Origin: Terriglobia bacterium
Lineage (GTDB): Bacteria; Acidobacteriota; Terriglobia; Terriglobales; Acidobacteriaceae
Length of the DNA stretch: 64,000 nt
Assembly: GCA_020072585.1 (NCBI GenBank)
Contig: JAIQGL010000004.1
Coordinates: forward strand, 1-64,000
Direction of reading: 5' to 3'
The notes under the pieces were generated by a model. That model was not told the origin of the DNA. It worked only from the letters and a program-made list of their open reading frames with translations, and ran no database searches. Of this stretch, positions 34,706-43,887 are shown piece by piece. The position numbers and the translations under genes were made by a program. The stretch's first letter is position 1, and the number at the start of each line of letters is the position of its first letter.

Positions 34706-34827
34706 TTTTGCAACGCGGAACGGAGGCCGCGGAGGAACGAAAGAGCAGTTCGTGTCGTCCAATGGGGGCGATCACCAGACCGCGCGGGTGCACCCGGTCA
34801 GCCTGTTTTTGCGCATTGCTGGTGGAG

Positions 34828-35136
34828 TTATTTTTCAATGACTTTCGGTACCTTAAAAAAATCGCCGTCGCTTTCAGGTGCATTCTTGAGAGCTTCCGCA
34901 TGCGGCAGCGAGGGACGCGGCGTATCTTCGCGCCAGGGATATGCTGTGCGTGATTCGCCAAACTTGTCAGAGATCTGCGCCATTGGAGGCACATCAGAAG
35001 TGTCGAGTTCATTGAGGCGATCGATGTAGTCAAGAACTGAATTCAGGTCTTTGAGCATGCGCTGGCGCTCCTGGTCAGTAAGTTCCAGGTTCGCCAGATC
35101 GGCAACGTAAGTGACGTCTTTATCTGTGACTTTCAT
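34828..35136 (-). CDS. gatC: Asp-tRNA(Asn)/Glu-tRNA(Gln) amidotransferase subunit C
   Basis: 102 residues from the ATG at 35136. It has the GatC pattern: VTYVADLANLELTDQERQRM, LNSVLDYIDRLNELDTSDVPPMA, R-x-D-x-P ahead of LPHAEALKNAPESDGDFFKVPKV. It stabilises the GatA-GatB complex. It is the usual partner upstream of gatA. Confidence 0.95.
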   Translation of the reverse strand: MKVTDKDVTYVADLANLELTDQERQRMLKDLNSVLDYIDRLNELDTSDVPPMAQISDKFGESRTAYPWREDTPRPSLPHAEALKNAPESDGDFFKVPKVIEK

Positions 35137-35222
35137 TGTTAGCACCCAGTAATCAGCACCCAGAAAAAATCAGCATCAGCTTCGCATCCTTGATGTCCTT
35201 ACGCAGTTGGTCCGCCGTAGAG

Positions 35223-35543
35223 TTAGCGCGGCCCAGGTTTGGCTGAAGGCTGAGTGCTAACGGTTGATGGCTGTACCTTGAATTGCACGCTCCGCACTAC
35301 CTGCCCCAGCAGCGCTTCATATCCGCCGATGTATCTGGAGACAAATGACTGAAGCTGGTTGCGCCAAGCTGTGTCCGGCACTTCCACGACCAAGTTGCCA
35401 TCAGCGAAGCTTATGGCCCGCGTGCGTGCTGCCACTTCTTTGCCACATACCAGCGGCCATGCCAAAGTCACGGCTTCTTCCGCCGGCCTTGTGCGCAGCA
35501 GGTCCTGCATGATCTGGCGCAAACCGGTGCGCACAGGCTCCAT
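35223..35543 (-). CDS. dciA: DciA (DUF721) family protein
   Basis: 106 residues. The DUF721 core is present: a first helix with LRTRPAEEAVTLAWPLVCGKEVAARTRAISFADG, then NLVVEVPDTAWRNQLQSF and a final VRSVQFKV strand. In most bacteria DciA loads the replicative helicase DnaB; the short form here is typical of Acidobacteriota-like members. GGGAG precedes the ATG. A different frame just after the stop (LGRANSTADQLRKDIKDAK) is protein-like, so the C-terminus may have been altered by a frameshift. Confidence 0.75.
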   Translation of the reverse strand: MEPVRTGLRQIMQDLLRTRPAEEAVTLAWPLVCGKEVAARTRAISFADGNLVVEVPDTAWRNQLQSFVSRYIGGYEALLGQVVRSVQFKVQPSTVSTQPSAKPGPR

Positions 35544-35786
35544 GGGGCAACTCCCGGCTAAATTCTGATTTTAGCATCCGGGCTGCAAGGGTAAACCCGG
35601 GAGCTCACGCCATTCAAGGAGGCCTTCTTTTCGCCGATGAAATGCGAGGTCATTTGACGATCAAAAAAATGACGATCAAAAAAGCCACGGCGGTTCAGTT
35701 AGTGGTTGTGCCGCGTTTACGGCATCCGGCTGTGGCATCATTGGGCAGTAGCACTTCGAGAATTCGACGCGAAAGGAACTAGCGAC

Positions 35787-36956
35787 GTGGTGACCCTACA
35801 TACTGAGCAGTTTTCCTCCCGGCTGCGCGAACGGCTCTCCGAACCTGCGATGCTGGACCTTACGCAGCGGTTGATCGCGATTCCATCGGAAAATCCACCC
35901 GGGAACCAATACGAGGAATGCGCCCGAACTCTCCTGGAAGAATTGAACAGGCTCGGCTTCGATGATGTGAGACGCGAAGGCGCGTGTGTACTCGCATCGG
36001 CCGGATCCGGCGAGCGAACTCTTTATTTCAGCGGTCACTACGATGTTGTTCCCGCGCAGAGCCGCGATCAGTTTCAGCCACGTGTAGAAGGCGCAAATCT
36101 GTTCGGTCGCGGCTCGTCCGATATGAAAAGCGGCCTGGCTGCGATGATTCATGCAGCGGCTGCGGCACGCGATGAAGGATTTCTAAAAAATGGCCGTATA
36201 GGAATCGTGCTGGTGCCAGATGAAGAAACCGCCGGTCCGCGCGGGTCTCGCGATCTACGTGCACGCGGGCTGCTTGGGAGAGACGGGATCGGTATGTTAA
36301 CGCCGGAGCCCACCGGCGGCGTTATTTGGAACGCCAATCGCGGAGCTATTACGCTGCGCGCCACCATGCGCGGGAAGCCAGCGCACGTTGGCCGGCAATT
36401 CGAAGGCGTGAACGCATTTGAACGCGCGTTGCCGGCAATGACGCGGCTTCTCGACATCAAAAAGGAAGTTGAGCTTCGCGAAACGCAACACAACATCGCT
36501 CCGGCAGCGGCGCGAAAATCCATTCTGATGCTTGGCGGGCGTGCCGAGGCAGGCACAAATTTCAACGTGACGCCCGATTTCTGTTCCTTCACGATTGACC
36601 GCCGCATCAATCCCGAAGAAAAGCTCGAAGAAGAAAAGCGCCGATTGCGCGACACGCTGGAAGGTTTCGAAATCGAGATGCTTCAGGAGGAGCCCGCAGC
36701 GGCGACTCCGGCGCAAGATCCGCTCGGCGCGATTCTATCGCGTCACATCGCGAGCCTGACCGGCAAGGAACCTGCGTTCGAAATGTGTCCAGGCCTGCTC
36801 GAAACGCGGTTCTACGCGGCTTACGGTGTTCCCGCGTTCGCCTATGGACCGGGATTGCTGACCGTGTCTCATGGACCGAATGAGTTCGTTCCCATCCGCA
36901 ACATTGCCCAATGCGCGGCGATTTACGCGCTTACGGCGGCGGAGATGTTGCGCTAA
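35787..36956 (+). CDS. M20-family metallopeptidase (ArgE/DapE/CPG2-like)
   Basis: 389 residues from GTG 35787 (AAAGGA nine bases upstream; the frame is open upstream but not protein-like). Zinc ligands and catalytic residues appear in order: SGHYDVVPA (His, Asp), GRGSSDMKSGLAAM (Asp), VPDEETAGPRG (Glu pair) and the late His in VSHGPNEF. A dimerisation domain lies in between (MRGKPAHVGRQFEGVNAF). It should hydrolyse an N-acyl amino acid or small peptide in the cytoplasm. No clear operon partners. Confidence 0.9.
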   Translation: MVTLHTEQFSSRLRERLSEPAMLDLTQRLIAIPSENPPGNQYEECARTLLEELNRLGFDDVRREGACVLASAGSGERTLYFSGHYDVVPAQSRDQFQPRVEGANLFGRGSSDMKSGLAAMIHAAAAARDEGFLKNGRIGIVLVPDEETAGPRGSRDLRARGLLGRDGIGMLTPEPTGGVIWNANRGAITLRATMRGKPAHVGRQFEGVNAFERALPAMTRLLDIKKEVELRETQHNIAPAAARKSILMLGGRAEAGTNFNVTPDFCSFTIDRRINPEEKLEEEKRRLRDTLEGFEIEMLQEEPAAATPAQDPLGAILSRHIASLTGKEPAFEMCPGLLETRFYAAYGVPAFAYGPGLLTVSHGPNEFVPIRNIAQCAAIYALTAAEMLR

Positions 36957-37358
36957 TCGAGCTTACGTGTCCCTCGTCATATCATCTATCTCGTAGATGA
37001 GGGCTCGATCCAAAACGGGAGTTCCCGATCACCGGATCGCACCTCAAGATTCGCCAACAATACCCGTATGGATTCAAGACCCAAAAAGGGCGCACCAGCG
37101 TTAGTTGCTTTTAACAAAGACAGTTTGTAAAGCCGTCGTAAAGTATAGTGCTTTAAAACCAATGACTTAGGCTGCTTTTATCCTCTCCGTTTAATGCTGA
37201 ACACAGCCGCTGAACCATGATTTATACCCATTCAGACAAACCTTGTTAAACAATCCGTGTCCTGTTGACTAATATAATGTCGATTCAATATCCCGTTTTG
37301 ATTCTGTCTCATAGCTTGGAAGAGGGCGTCGAAAGCGGCGCAAGGAGAGGCACATACG
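36957..37358. other. Intergenic region before the Tes-like gene
   Basis: No gene seen. A small hairpin CATCTA-TCTCG-TAGATG lies at 36983-36999 behind the M20 stop. An AT-rich part with TTGACT at 37265-37270 and CAATAT about 15 bases on is a possible promoter of the radical SAM gene, with sub-optimal spacing. Confidence 0.4.
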
Positions 37359-39473
37359 ATGCACAAGCCGGTAAAGTACGCAGAGAAAGTCTTGACCTAC
37401 GCAGCTAAGGGCACATGGGCCGTTTTTGAAAAAGTGAACAGCATTAAACCGCGGCCATCATTCACGCCCAAGTGGTCAGACAAACCGATATTGAAGTCGT
37501 GGCAAAAAACCAAGCCTCCGCTGGGCTGGCCTCGCTCCACGGATTCTCTCTGCCCCAAGTGCGTTCCGGAAATCCGGCAGCAGATTGTTGACGGCAAGTT
37601 GCCGCACGAGATCCTGCTCAATGAAAAAGCCGGTGAGATTAAAGCCACCATCGTGGAACGTGAAGGCAAGATCCTGATGGTGAAAGATTGCCCCATCCAT
37701 GGCCATTTTGAAGATGTGATGGCAGTGGACGTTGAGTTCTTCAAGCATCTGGAAGATGTTTTCCCCGGGCGCGATATCCTCGCCCACAATGACGAAAAGT
37801 TACACAATCACGGTACCAGCACCGTAAAGCATGGCCGTGGTTCGGTCCTCACCATCGATCTGACGAACCGCTGCAACATGATGTGTGATCCCTGCTTCAT
37901 GGACGCGAACCAGGTCGGTTTTGTGCATGAGCTGACGTGGGACGAGATCAAGACCATGCTGGACAACGCGATCTCGATCAAGCCGCGCCGCCAGATGTCG
38001 GTCCAGTTCTCCGGTGGCGAGCCCACGCTCTCCCCGTACTTCCTTGACGCCGTCCGCTACGCCCGCCAGGTTGGTTACAACTCAGTGCAGGCGGCCACGA
38101 ACGGAATCGAGTTTGCCAAGTCGCCTGAGTTCTGCCGCCAGGCTGCTGAAGCCGGCCTGCGTTATGCGTACTTGCAGTTTGATGGCATCGGCAACGCCGC
38201 CAACTCCCATCGCCAAGTTGGCAACCTGTTTGACGTGAAGCTGCGCGCTATCCACAACCTGCATGAAAACGGCGTGGACATTGTTCCGGTTACCACTATC
38301 ATCAACGGCATCAACAATGAGCAGGTCGGACGCATTATCCAGTTCGCGCTGGACAATCCCAAGACGATCAGCTTCCTCAGCTTCCAGCCGGTTTCATTCA
38401 CCGGCCGTGACGAAGAGATTACTGACGATCGCCGCCAGGCGCAGCGTTACACGCTGAGCCACCTGGCGCATGACGTAAAGAACCAGACCGGACTGGGCGA
38501 GCCCAAGCGTGACTGGTTCCCGATTTCCTTTATGTCCACTTTCTCTGATTGGGCCGATCTGATCCATGGTCCCACTGCTGATTGGGGACAGTTGAGCTGC
38601 GGCTGCCACCCGAACTGTGGCGTGGGCATGGCGGTAATGATCGATAAAGAGACCAAAGAAGCGGTTCCCGTCACGGCGTTCCTGAACGGTGACCGCATCG
38701 CGCAGGACGTGGCCAAGGTGAATGACGCCGGCCGTGGCAGGTTCCTCTCTGTCTTCGGCATGGCCCTGGCTCTGGCGCGCAATTACGATCCCTTCCATGC
38801 GCCCAAGCATTTCAAGCTGATCGACCTGCTCCGCAAGTTTGACAAGACGTTTGGCGCCACCAAGAAGGCTGACACCAAATACGGCAGCGTCTCCGGCGAT
38901 CGCACGATTGAAGACATTAAGAAGCGCCGCACTGACCGGTGGAACTTCCTGTTCATCGCTGGAATGTGGTTCCAGGACCTCTATAACTATGATTTCCGCC
39001 GTACTGAGCAGTGCATTATCCCTTACGCCACGCAGGAAGGCGAGATCAGCTTCTGCGCTTACAACACCGGCGTGGGCTGGCGCAACATCATAGAGAAGAT
39101 GCACATGACGGCCACGCTCACCAAGTGGTATGAAGAGCATGGACGGCATGAAATCTTTGCCGGCGGCAAGGCTGTGGGCCTGAACCAGAGCGCGCACAAG
39201 CTCAACCTGAACGACGCGCATGTTCACGCGGAGCGCAACCACACGCTGGACGATCTGGGCATTGCCAAGACCGCCCGCGAAGAGAAGCTGCGCGCCCGCG
39301 ATGAAAAGCTCAAAAAGACCGCGGAAGACGCCCGCATGGAAGCACTCTATCGCGAGCACATCCTGAAAGAGCCCAAGGCGGAAGGCGGGTTTGTTCCCCT
39401 GGGGGCCATCGCACCGGCTGCTCCGAAAGCAGAGCCGGCAGTGGAAAAGAAGGAAGAAGTTTTCGGAGACTAA
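37359..39473 (+). CDS. Tes/MJ0619-like radical SAM protein
   Basis: 704 residues. The radical SAM cluster motif is C172-NMM-C176-DP-C179F, followed by FSGGEPT (SAM binding). An N-terminal metal site is suggested by C65-PK-C68 and C111-PIHGHF; further Cys pairs are at 414/416/420 and 552/566. This layout matches the MJ0619/Tes group, which includes tetraether synthase, the archaeal enzyme that joins lipid tails by sp3 carbon coupling. Acidobacteriota make membrane-spanning iso-diabolic acid and branched tetraethers, so a lipid-coupling role is plausible. A methylase role is the alternative. The last 60 residues are a charged Ala/Glu/Lys tail. Single gene with its own promoter region. Confidence 0.85.
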   Translation: MHKPVKYAEKVLTYAAKGTWAVFEKVNSIKPRPSFTPKWSDKPILKSWQKTKPPLGWPRSTDSLCPKCVPEIRQQIVDGKLPHEILLNEKAGEIKATIVEREGKILMVKDCPIHGHFEDVMAVDVEFFKHLEDVFPGRDILAHNDEKLHNHGTSTVKHGRGSVLTIDLTNRCNMMCDPCFMDANQVGFVHELTWDEIKTMLDNAISIKPRRQMSVQFSGGEPTLSPYFLDAVRYARQVGYNSVQAATNGIEFAKSPEFCRQAAEAGLRYAYLQFDGIGNAANSHRQVGNLFDVKLRAIHNLHENGVDIVPVTTIINGINNEQVGRIIQFALDNPKTISFLSFQPVSFTGRDEEITDDRRQAQRYTLSHLAHDVKNQTGLGEPKRDWFPISFMSTFSDWADLIHGPTADWGQLSCGCHPNCGVGMAVMIDKETKEAVPVTAFLNGDRIAQDVAKVNDAGRGRFLSVFGMALALARNYDPFHAPKHFKLIDLLRKFDKTFGATKKADTKYGSVSGDRTIEDIKKRRTDRWNFLFIAGMWFQDLYNYDFRRTEQCIIPYATQEGEISFCAYNTGVGWRNIIEKMHMTATLTKWYEEHGRHEIFAGGKAVGLNQSAHKLNLNDAHVHAERNHTLDDLGIAKTAREEKLRARDEKLKKTAEDARMEALYREHILKEPKAEGGFVPLGAIAPAAPKAEPAVEKKEEVFGD

Positions 39474-39481
39474 GAACAAAG

Positions 39482-39629
39482 TTTTAACCACAGAGAACAC
39501 AGAGGGCCACGGAGGTTTTTCCTGCGTGGTCCTCATTGTTTTCCAGAGTCTTTTCGTGCCACATGGGGTCATAAACACAGCTCTGCGAGATTCCTCTGTG
39601 ATCTCTGTGGCCTCTGTGGTTAAATTTTT
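39482..39629. repeat. Dispersed ACCACAGAG-type repeat as an inverted pair, copy 2
   Basis: Left arm near 39482-39516 begins TTTTAACCACAGAG. Right arm near 39586-39629 ends CTCTGTGGTTAAATTTTT, its inverse. Together they form an imperfect 148-base inverted repeat between two genes and could act as a hairpin or small non-autonomous element. Confidence 0.6.
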
Positions 39630-39631
39630 AC

Positions 39632-40069
39632 ATGCGCCTGATCGCAGTCATTATTTTCGCGTTGGCCCTTGCGGGCTGTGCCGGTGAGCCGAAGCATCCA
39701 ACCTGGAACAACGCCACCGGAGCGGAGCAGCATGAGCGGTTGATGTGGAAGGCGATCCAGGAGAAAGACTGGGCCAACGTCGAGCGCCATCTCTCGCCAA
39801 CATTCATTGGCGTGGAAGCGGACGGACAGATGTTTGATCGCGCAGGCTGGCTACAGCACTGGAAGAGCGCGCTGGCCGGGGAATTCTCATTGGGTGAGGT
39901 GCAGGTCCAGCCTGAAGGGCCTGATATGAAGGTGACCTACGTATTCCACGTTCAGGGAAATGGGACCGGGCCGGCGCCGCCTGCCGGTCTGCGCGTTGTC
40001 TCGGTGTGGCAGCAAATTAAGACCCGCTGGACACTCACGGCCACGTCAATCACACCGGTCCTCAAATAA
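39632..40069 (+). CDS. NTF2-like lipoprotein
   Basis: 145 residues. Lipoprotein signal RLIAVIIFALALAGC with the lipobox Cys at 16. The mature part looks like the DUF4440 NTF2 fold: a helix (HERLMWKAIQEKDWANVERHLSPTFIG), GWLQHWKSALAGEF, and strands ending WTLTATSITPVLK. Function unknown; it is probably anchored to the outer or inner membrane facing the periplasm. Its ATG follows the repeat element closely and has no clear ribosome site. Confidence 0.7.
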   Translation: MRLIAVIIFALALAGCAGEPKHPTWNNATGAEQHERLMWKAIQEKDWANVERHLSPTFIGVEADGQMFDRAGWLQHWKSALAGEFSLGEVQVQPEGPDMKVTYVFHVQGNGTGPAPPAGLRVVSVWQQIKTRWTLTATSITPVLK

Positions 40070-40083
40070 CTTAAGACTCAATG

Positions 40084-40112
40084 CAATGCCCCTTTGCGGG
40101 GTATCCTTCCTG
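40084..40112 (+). terminator. Possible weak terminator
   Basis: A 7-bp stem including one G-T pair (40086-40092 with 40098-40104, loop TTTGC) is followed by CCTTCCT. It lies 16 bases behind the lipoprotein stop. Confidence 0.35.
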
Positions 40113-40336
40113 CGCTCGCGCGTTCGCGCCATTTCTAAGAATTATTTTATAAGAATTTATTTGTTACCTTCATAGTTCCAAAATAGGACGGCCGCACAGG
40201 CCCCGCATGCACCAAGGTTACCTATGTCAAGCGCTACCCAGCGTTAGAATCAAGCTCGCCAACCCCCAATGGGCAGCCATTACGAGTGTTGGTTTTTCGA
40301 AGATCGCGCTAAATCAGCGGTAAATCACAGGAGTTT

Positions 40337-40972
40337 ATGGTGCATCAGAACTGGCCCGAAAAACATAATGGAGATCACCTGGTGGGCGGAGACAAGGGAT
40401 TCTCCCTGCTTGAATTGCTGATCGTCTGCGCAGTGCTCATCATAGTTTCCACGCTTGCCGTGCCGAACATCATGCAAATCAATACGAATTACAAGCTGGA
40501 CGCGGCTGGGCATTCGGTGGCCAGCCTGCTACAGCAGGCGAGGATGCAGGCGGTAAAAACCAACCAGCCCGCCTATGCAAAATACGACAGCACCACGAAC
40601 ATTGTGTTCGTTACTGACGACCCGAGCGACGCATACACCAGCGGCAATCCTGATGTGGCACTGGCCGGCGGGCTTTCTTTCCAGACTGCGCCGCCCGACC
40701 ACACCCAACTGGACGCATATGTCGGCGGGGGATCGCCGCAGCTTGTACCGAACATCGGGTTCAATGCGCGCGGCTTGCCCTGCATCGGAAACGTTTCGAA
40801 CCCGTCGGTTTGCCCGAACGTTACCTCAGGGTTTGAGTGGTTCGTTCAGAATGCCAGCCGTGGAGGCTGGGAGGCGATCACGGTAACGCCGGCAGGAAGG
40901 ATCAAGAGCTGGCGTTTGTCCAAACAAACTGGTGGCACAGCTGATTGCGGATACACCGCATGCTGGCAATAG
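40337..40972 (+). CDS. GspH/FimT-type minor pseudopilin
   Basis: 211 residues. The type IV prepilin site is G|FSLLELLIVCAVLIIVSTLAVP, with Glu at +5 and a hydrophobic helix. The long 21-residue leader is unusual but ends in G as needed. A globular part with AGHSVASLLQQARMQAVKTNQPAY fits FimT/GspH. CACAGGAG lies before the ATG. First of a five-gene pseudopilin operon; such minor pilins prime type IV pilus assembly at the inner membrane. Confidence 0.88.
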   Translation: MVHQNWPEKHNGDHLVGGDKGFSLLELLIVCAVLIIVSTLAVPNIMQINTNYKLDAAGHSVASLLQQARMQAVKTNQPAYAKYDSTTNIVFVTDDPSDAYTSGNPDVALAGGLSFQTAPPDHTQLDAYVGGGSPQLVPNIGFNARGLPCIGNVSNPSVCPNVTSGFEWFVQNASRGGWEAITVTPAGRIKSWRLSKQTGGTADCGYTACWQ

Positions 40973-40979
40973 GTGGATT

Positions 40980-41525
40980 ATGAAAAGAAGTAGCAAGACC
41001 AACCGTCGGAAGATCGAAGGATTTTCGTTGATTGAACTCATGGTTGCCATGTTCATTCTGTCTGTGGGCGTTCTCGGTGGAATGATGATGGTCATTCTGG
41101 GCATGACCCGGGACAACAGCAACAGGTTGGACACCACGGCAACGAACGCGGCCCAGGCGGTTCTGGAACAAATCGCCGGGGCCCCATCGACCAGCAATCC
41201 AATTTTTACGGTGACTGATTGCCTGGGAAACACCCCACAGGTCAATACCACCGGTAGCGCTTCACCCGGTTCAGGCGCCCCGCTGCTGAACAACGGCGAT
41301 ATCGATTTCAGCAAGGCGGCGGTTGCGGGCTATCAGATGAATTACACGGTCTGCGGCACAAACGGGCTACAGACGCCCTATGACGTGCGTTGGCACATAA
41401 CTGCAATCGGTCCGGGAAACTCGGGCAAGCTGGTCATTGTTTCGGCACGGCAGCCCTTCATGGCAACGAACAGAGGGATAGGCTTTATCGCCCCGGTTAC
41501 GTTGCGCACGATTGTGGGAATGTGA
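40980..41525 (+). CDS. pilV: Type IV pilus minor pilin PilV-like
   Basis: 181 residues from the ATG at 40980 (AGGTGG upstream). Leader KRSSKTNRRKIEG, then FSLIELMVAMFILSVGVLGGMMMV, the prepilin helix with PilV-type LSVGVLG. The rest has TNAAQAVLEQIAGAP and a Cys pair. Seven bases after the GspH-like gene and nine before the PilW-like gene. Confidence 0.88.
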   Translation: MKRSSKTNRRKIEGFSLIELMVAMFILSVGVLGGMMMVILGMTRDNSNRLDTTATNAAQAVLEQIAGAPSTSNPIFTVTDCLGNTPQVNTTGSASPGSGAPLLNNGDIDFSKAAVAGYQMNYTVCGTNGLQTPYDVRWHITAIGPGNSGKLVIVSARQPFMATNRGIGFIAPVTLRTIVGM

Positions 41526-41533
41526 GGCTCGGG

Positions 41534-42238
41534 ATGACTACAAAAAACAAGCGGCGGAAAACAGACGGATTTTCACTGCTCGAACTTCTGATGGTGGTGC
41601 TGCTTCTCACCATCGTTGTGGGAGCGCTCTTTTCCCAGATCGAACGGGCCCAGGTGCGCTATCGGGTGGAAGACCAGAAGCTGGACCTCACCCAGCAGGA
41701 GCGGGAGTTTATTGACCAGTTCACGCGCGACCTGCACCAGGCCGGGTTTCCTAACGTGGCGGTCTTCGGAAACCAGTATGACCTGACACGCAAATATACA
41801 GCGGCCGGCGTATGGTCCATCTCCGATACCGAGTTGCATATGGAAGGCGATGTGGACGGAGACGGCGTGGTAAAGAGCGTGGTCTATAACTATTTTGATG
41901 GCGCTGGATGGGCTGGCCCGGGGCCGAATCCCTGTCCCTGTCTGCGGCGAAGCTCAAACCCGAAGCAGGACAATACAGCCCCTTCGGCGCAACCCGTGGG
42001 AGTGTACTTCACGGAAGTGGAGAACATTATCCCAATCAATACCCAGCCGATTTTTGCCGCCTATGATGCCAATGGAAATGCGGTTTCCATCAATCCGGCC
42101 ATCACGGATGCCAACGTGCTGAAGACCATCAAGACGGTCCGCATTACCGTGACCACGCAAGGCAAGACAAAGGACACCGACGCGCACAAAGACATTCAGG
42201 TAACCATGACGGGAATGGCGCGGCTGGTGAACAACTAA
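41534..42238 (+). CDS. pilW: Type IV pilus minor pilin PilW-like
   Basis: 234 residues from the ATG at 41534; the frame is open upstream inside pilV but that part is a shadow. Prepilin site KTDG|FSLLELLMVVLLLTIVVGALFSQIERAQ. Next a helix with QQEREFIDQFTRDLHQAGFPN, typical of PilW, then strands ending in VRITVTTQGK. It should act in the pilus tip complex with PilV and PilX. Confidence 0.88.
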   Translation: MTTKNKRRKTDGFSLLELLMVVLLLTIVVGALFSQIERAQVRYRVEDQKLDLTQQEREFIDQFTRDLHQAGFPNVAVFGNQYDLTRKYTAAGVWSISDTELHMEGDVDGDGVVKSVVYNYFDGAGWAGPGPNPCPCLRRSSNPKQDNTAPSAQPVGVYFTEVENIIPINTQPIFAAYDANGNAVSINPAITDANVLKTIKTVRITVTTQGKTKDTDAHKDIQVTMTGMARLVNN

Positions 42239-42250
42239 AGGAGTTACACC

Positions 42251-43873
42251 ATGAACAGGAAAACAAAAACACATCTCAAACACCAGCGCGGAATAGCCAT
42301 GCTGGTGGCGCTGCTGTCACTGGTGTTGCTGGCGGCGATCGGCATGGGCTTGATGTTCATGGCTGATACGGAAAACAGTGTGAACAACAACTATCGCGAT
42401 TCACAGAAGGCATACTTTGCAGCGCGGGCCGGCGCGGAGAATGTACGGCTACAGCTGGCAGGCAGCGGCAGCTTGAATACCGCAGCCACAAACCTGACCA
42501 TGCCACTCGCGGCAGCAGGCACGGGAATCATCTACGTCAAGAACCCCACAGCCGGGGAAGCCATAGATCCCACCAGTGCGGCGGGAGCGACTCTGGTAGA
42601 CAATCCTTACCTGGACGATCAGCTGTGCTGGGAGAAGTACACCGGACTGGCTGCGCTCACCCCGGGAACGGCAGGTCCTTGCGGCTCCAACAGCCAGTCA
42701 TCGCAGCTGATGAGCTCTTCAACGGCCTTCAGTACGATCACCCTGCCAACATCGCCCGGCATCAACGGGCCGGACGCTCTGCCATTTAAGTGGGTCAGGA
42801 TCACCAACAAGCAGAACCTGATCGGGCCGCTCAACAAGACCGTGAATGGAGCGGCACTGAACGGTGTCCAAGTTTGCTGGAACGGCGGGAAAGAGGTGAC
42901 GCTCCCTGCTGGAACCCCTTCGTGCGACGCGCTGGTGCCTAACGCCATGCCTGTTTGGGAACTGACCTCTCTGGCCGTGACTCCGAAAGTAGGCCAGAGT
43001 CCCGGAGCGCGCCGCATGGTGCAAATGGAAGTTGCCCTGAATCCGGCGGTAATTCCGCCCGCGCCCATCGCGACCCAGGCGCCGGTCAATTTGCAGGGAA
43101 GTTATGTTTTGAATGCCTATGACAACTGCTCTTGCGCTTGTACAACGACAGGATCGGGATCAAGCACGGTAACCACGTGCAGCAATGCCGCCGGCAAGAC
43201 ATGTGTCGATAAGGCACACGCGGTCTACACGACAAACACGGTTTCCGTGACCGGCGGGTCGGGGCAGACCATTACCAGCTATGGTACGGATCCAACTAAA
43301 GCTGCCTCCGTACAGGGAGTGGATCCCTGGCCTGACAACCTCAAGATTGACAATCTGATTAACCAGTACAAGCCCAGCGCCCAGATGCCGAGCTGGGCGA
43401 CTGGTAACGCCTGTACTGGGACACAGAACCTCACAACCATTCCTCCGTCTTTCCTGAATTGCGGTACACAGAGCAACCAGACATTTGGAACGTACCCCAG
43501 CGGCCTGCCAACTGAGCCCACCACGGTCAACGGCGTGACCGAATACATTCCAGGCAGCGTAAAGCTGACATCCGCCGCAAGCGGCGCGGGCATATTGATC
43601 GTGGATGGCGATCTGGAGATTAACGGCGGCTTGAACTGGTACGGGCTGATTCTTGTCCGCGGCCAGGTTTCCTTTACCGGTGGCGCGGGTCCCAGCGTAA
43701 ACCTGTATGGGGCTATCCTGGCGGGCAGGGACGTGAATGCTACGGATGTATCGCTGATCGATACCGATAAGTTCGGCGGCAGCATCAACTTCCACTATGA
43801 CGTGTGCGCCTTGAAGAATGCGGGAGGATCAACGCCACCAAAGCTGCTGGCGACGCACGAGATCATGTATTAA
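42251..43873 (+). CDS. pilX: PilX-like pilus assembly protein
   Basis: 540 residues, long for PilX. The N-terminus RGIAMLVALLSLVLLAAIGMGLMFMADTENSVNNNYRD is the PilX/PilW-type membrane helix and following motif (GIAML.ALL..LLL..IG). A Ser/Thr/Gly-rich middle and an Ala/Gly beta-repeat-like end (GILIVDGDLEINGGLNWYGLILVRG, LYGAILAG) follow, as in the polymer-forming C-terminal regions of large acidobacterial PilX proteins. AAAGGAG before the ATG. Part of the pseudopilin operon. Confidence 0.82.
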   Translation: MNRKTKTHLKHQRGIAMLVALLSLVLLAAIGMGLMFMADTENSVNNNYRDSQKAYFAARAGAENVRLQLAGSGSLNTAATNLTMPLAAAGTGIIYVKNPTAGEAIDPTSAAGATLVDNPYLDDQLCWEKYTGLAALTPGTAGPCGSNSQSSQLMSSSTAFSTITLPTSPGINGPDALPFKWVRITNKQNLIGPLNKTVNGAALNGVQVCWNGGKEVTLPAGTPSCDALVPNAMPVWELTSLAVTPKVGQSPGARRMVQMEVALNPAVIPPAPIATQAPVNLQGSYVLNAYDNCSCACTTTGSGSSTVTTCSNAAGKTCVDKAHAVYTTNTVSVTGGSGQTITSYGTDPTKAASVQGVDPWPDNLKIDNLINQYKPSAQMPSWATGNACTGTQNLTTIPPSFLNCGTQSNQTFGTYPSGLPTEPTTVNGVTEYIPGSVKLTSAASGAGILIVDGDLEINGGLNWYGLILVRGQVSFTGGAGPSVNLYGAILAGRDVNATDVSLIDTDKFGGSINFHYDVCALKNAGGSTPPKLLATHEIMY

Positions 43874-43887
43874 AAGAAGGAACTCTC

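Noticed and set aside
33214-34713. 499-residue start for GatA
   Set aside because: The 25 extra residues do not match the family, while the ATG at 34638 gives family numbering of the catalytic residues.
38394-39578. 394-codon minus-strand open frame
   Set aside because: Shadow of the Tes-like radical SAM gene; the sense frame carries all known motifs.
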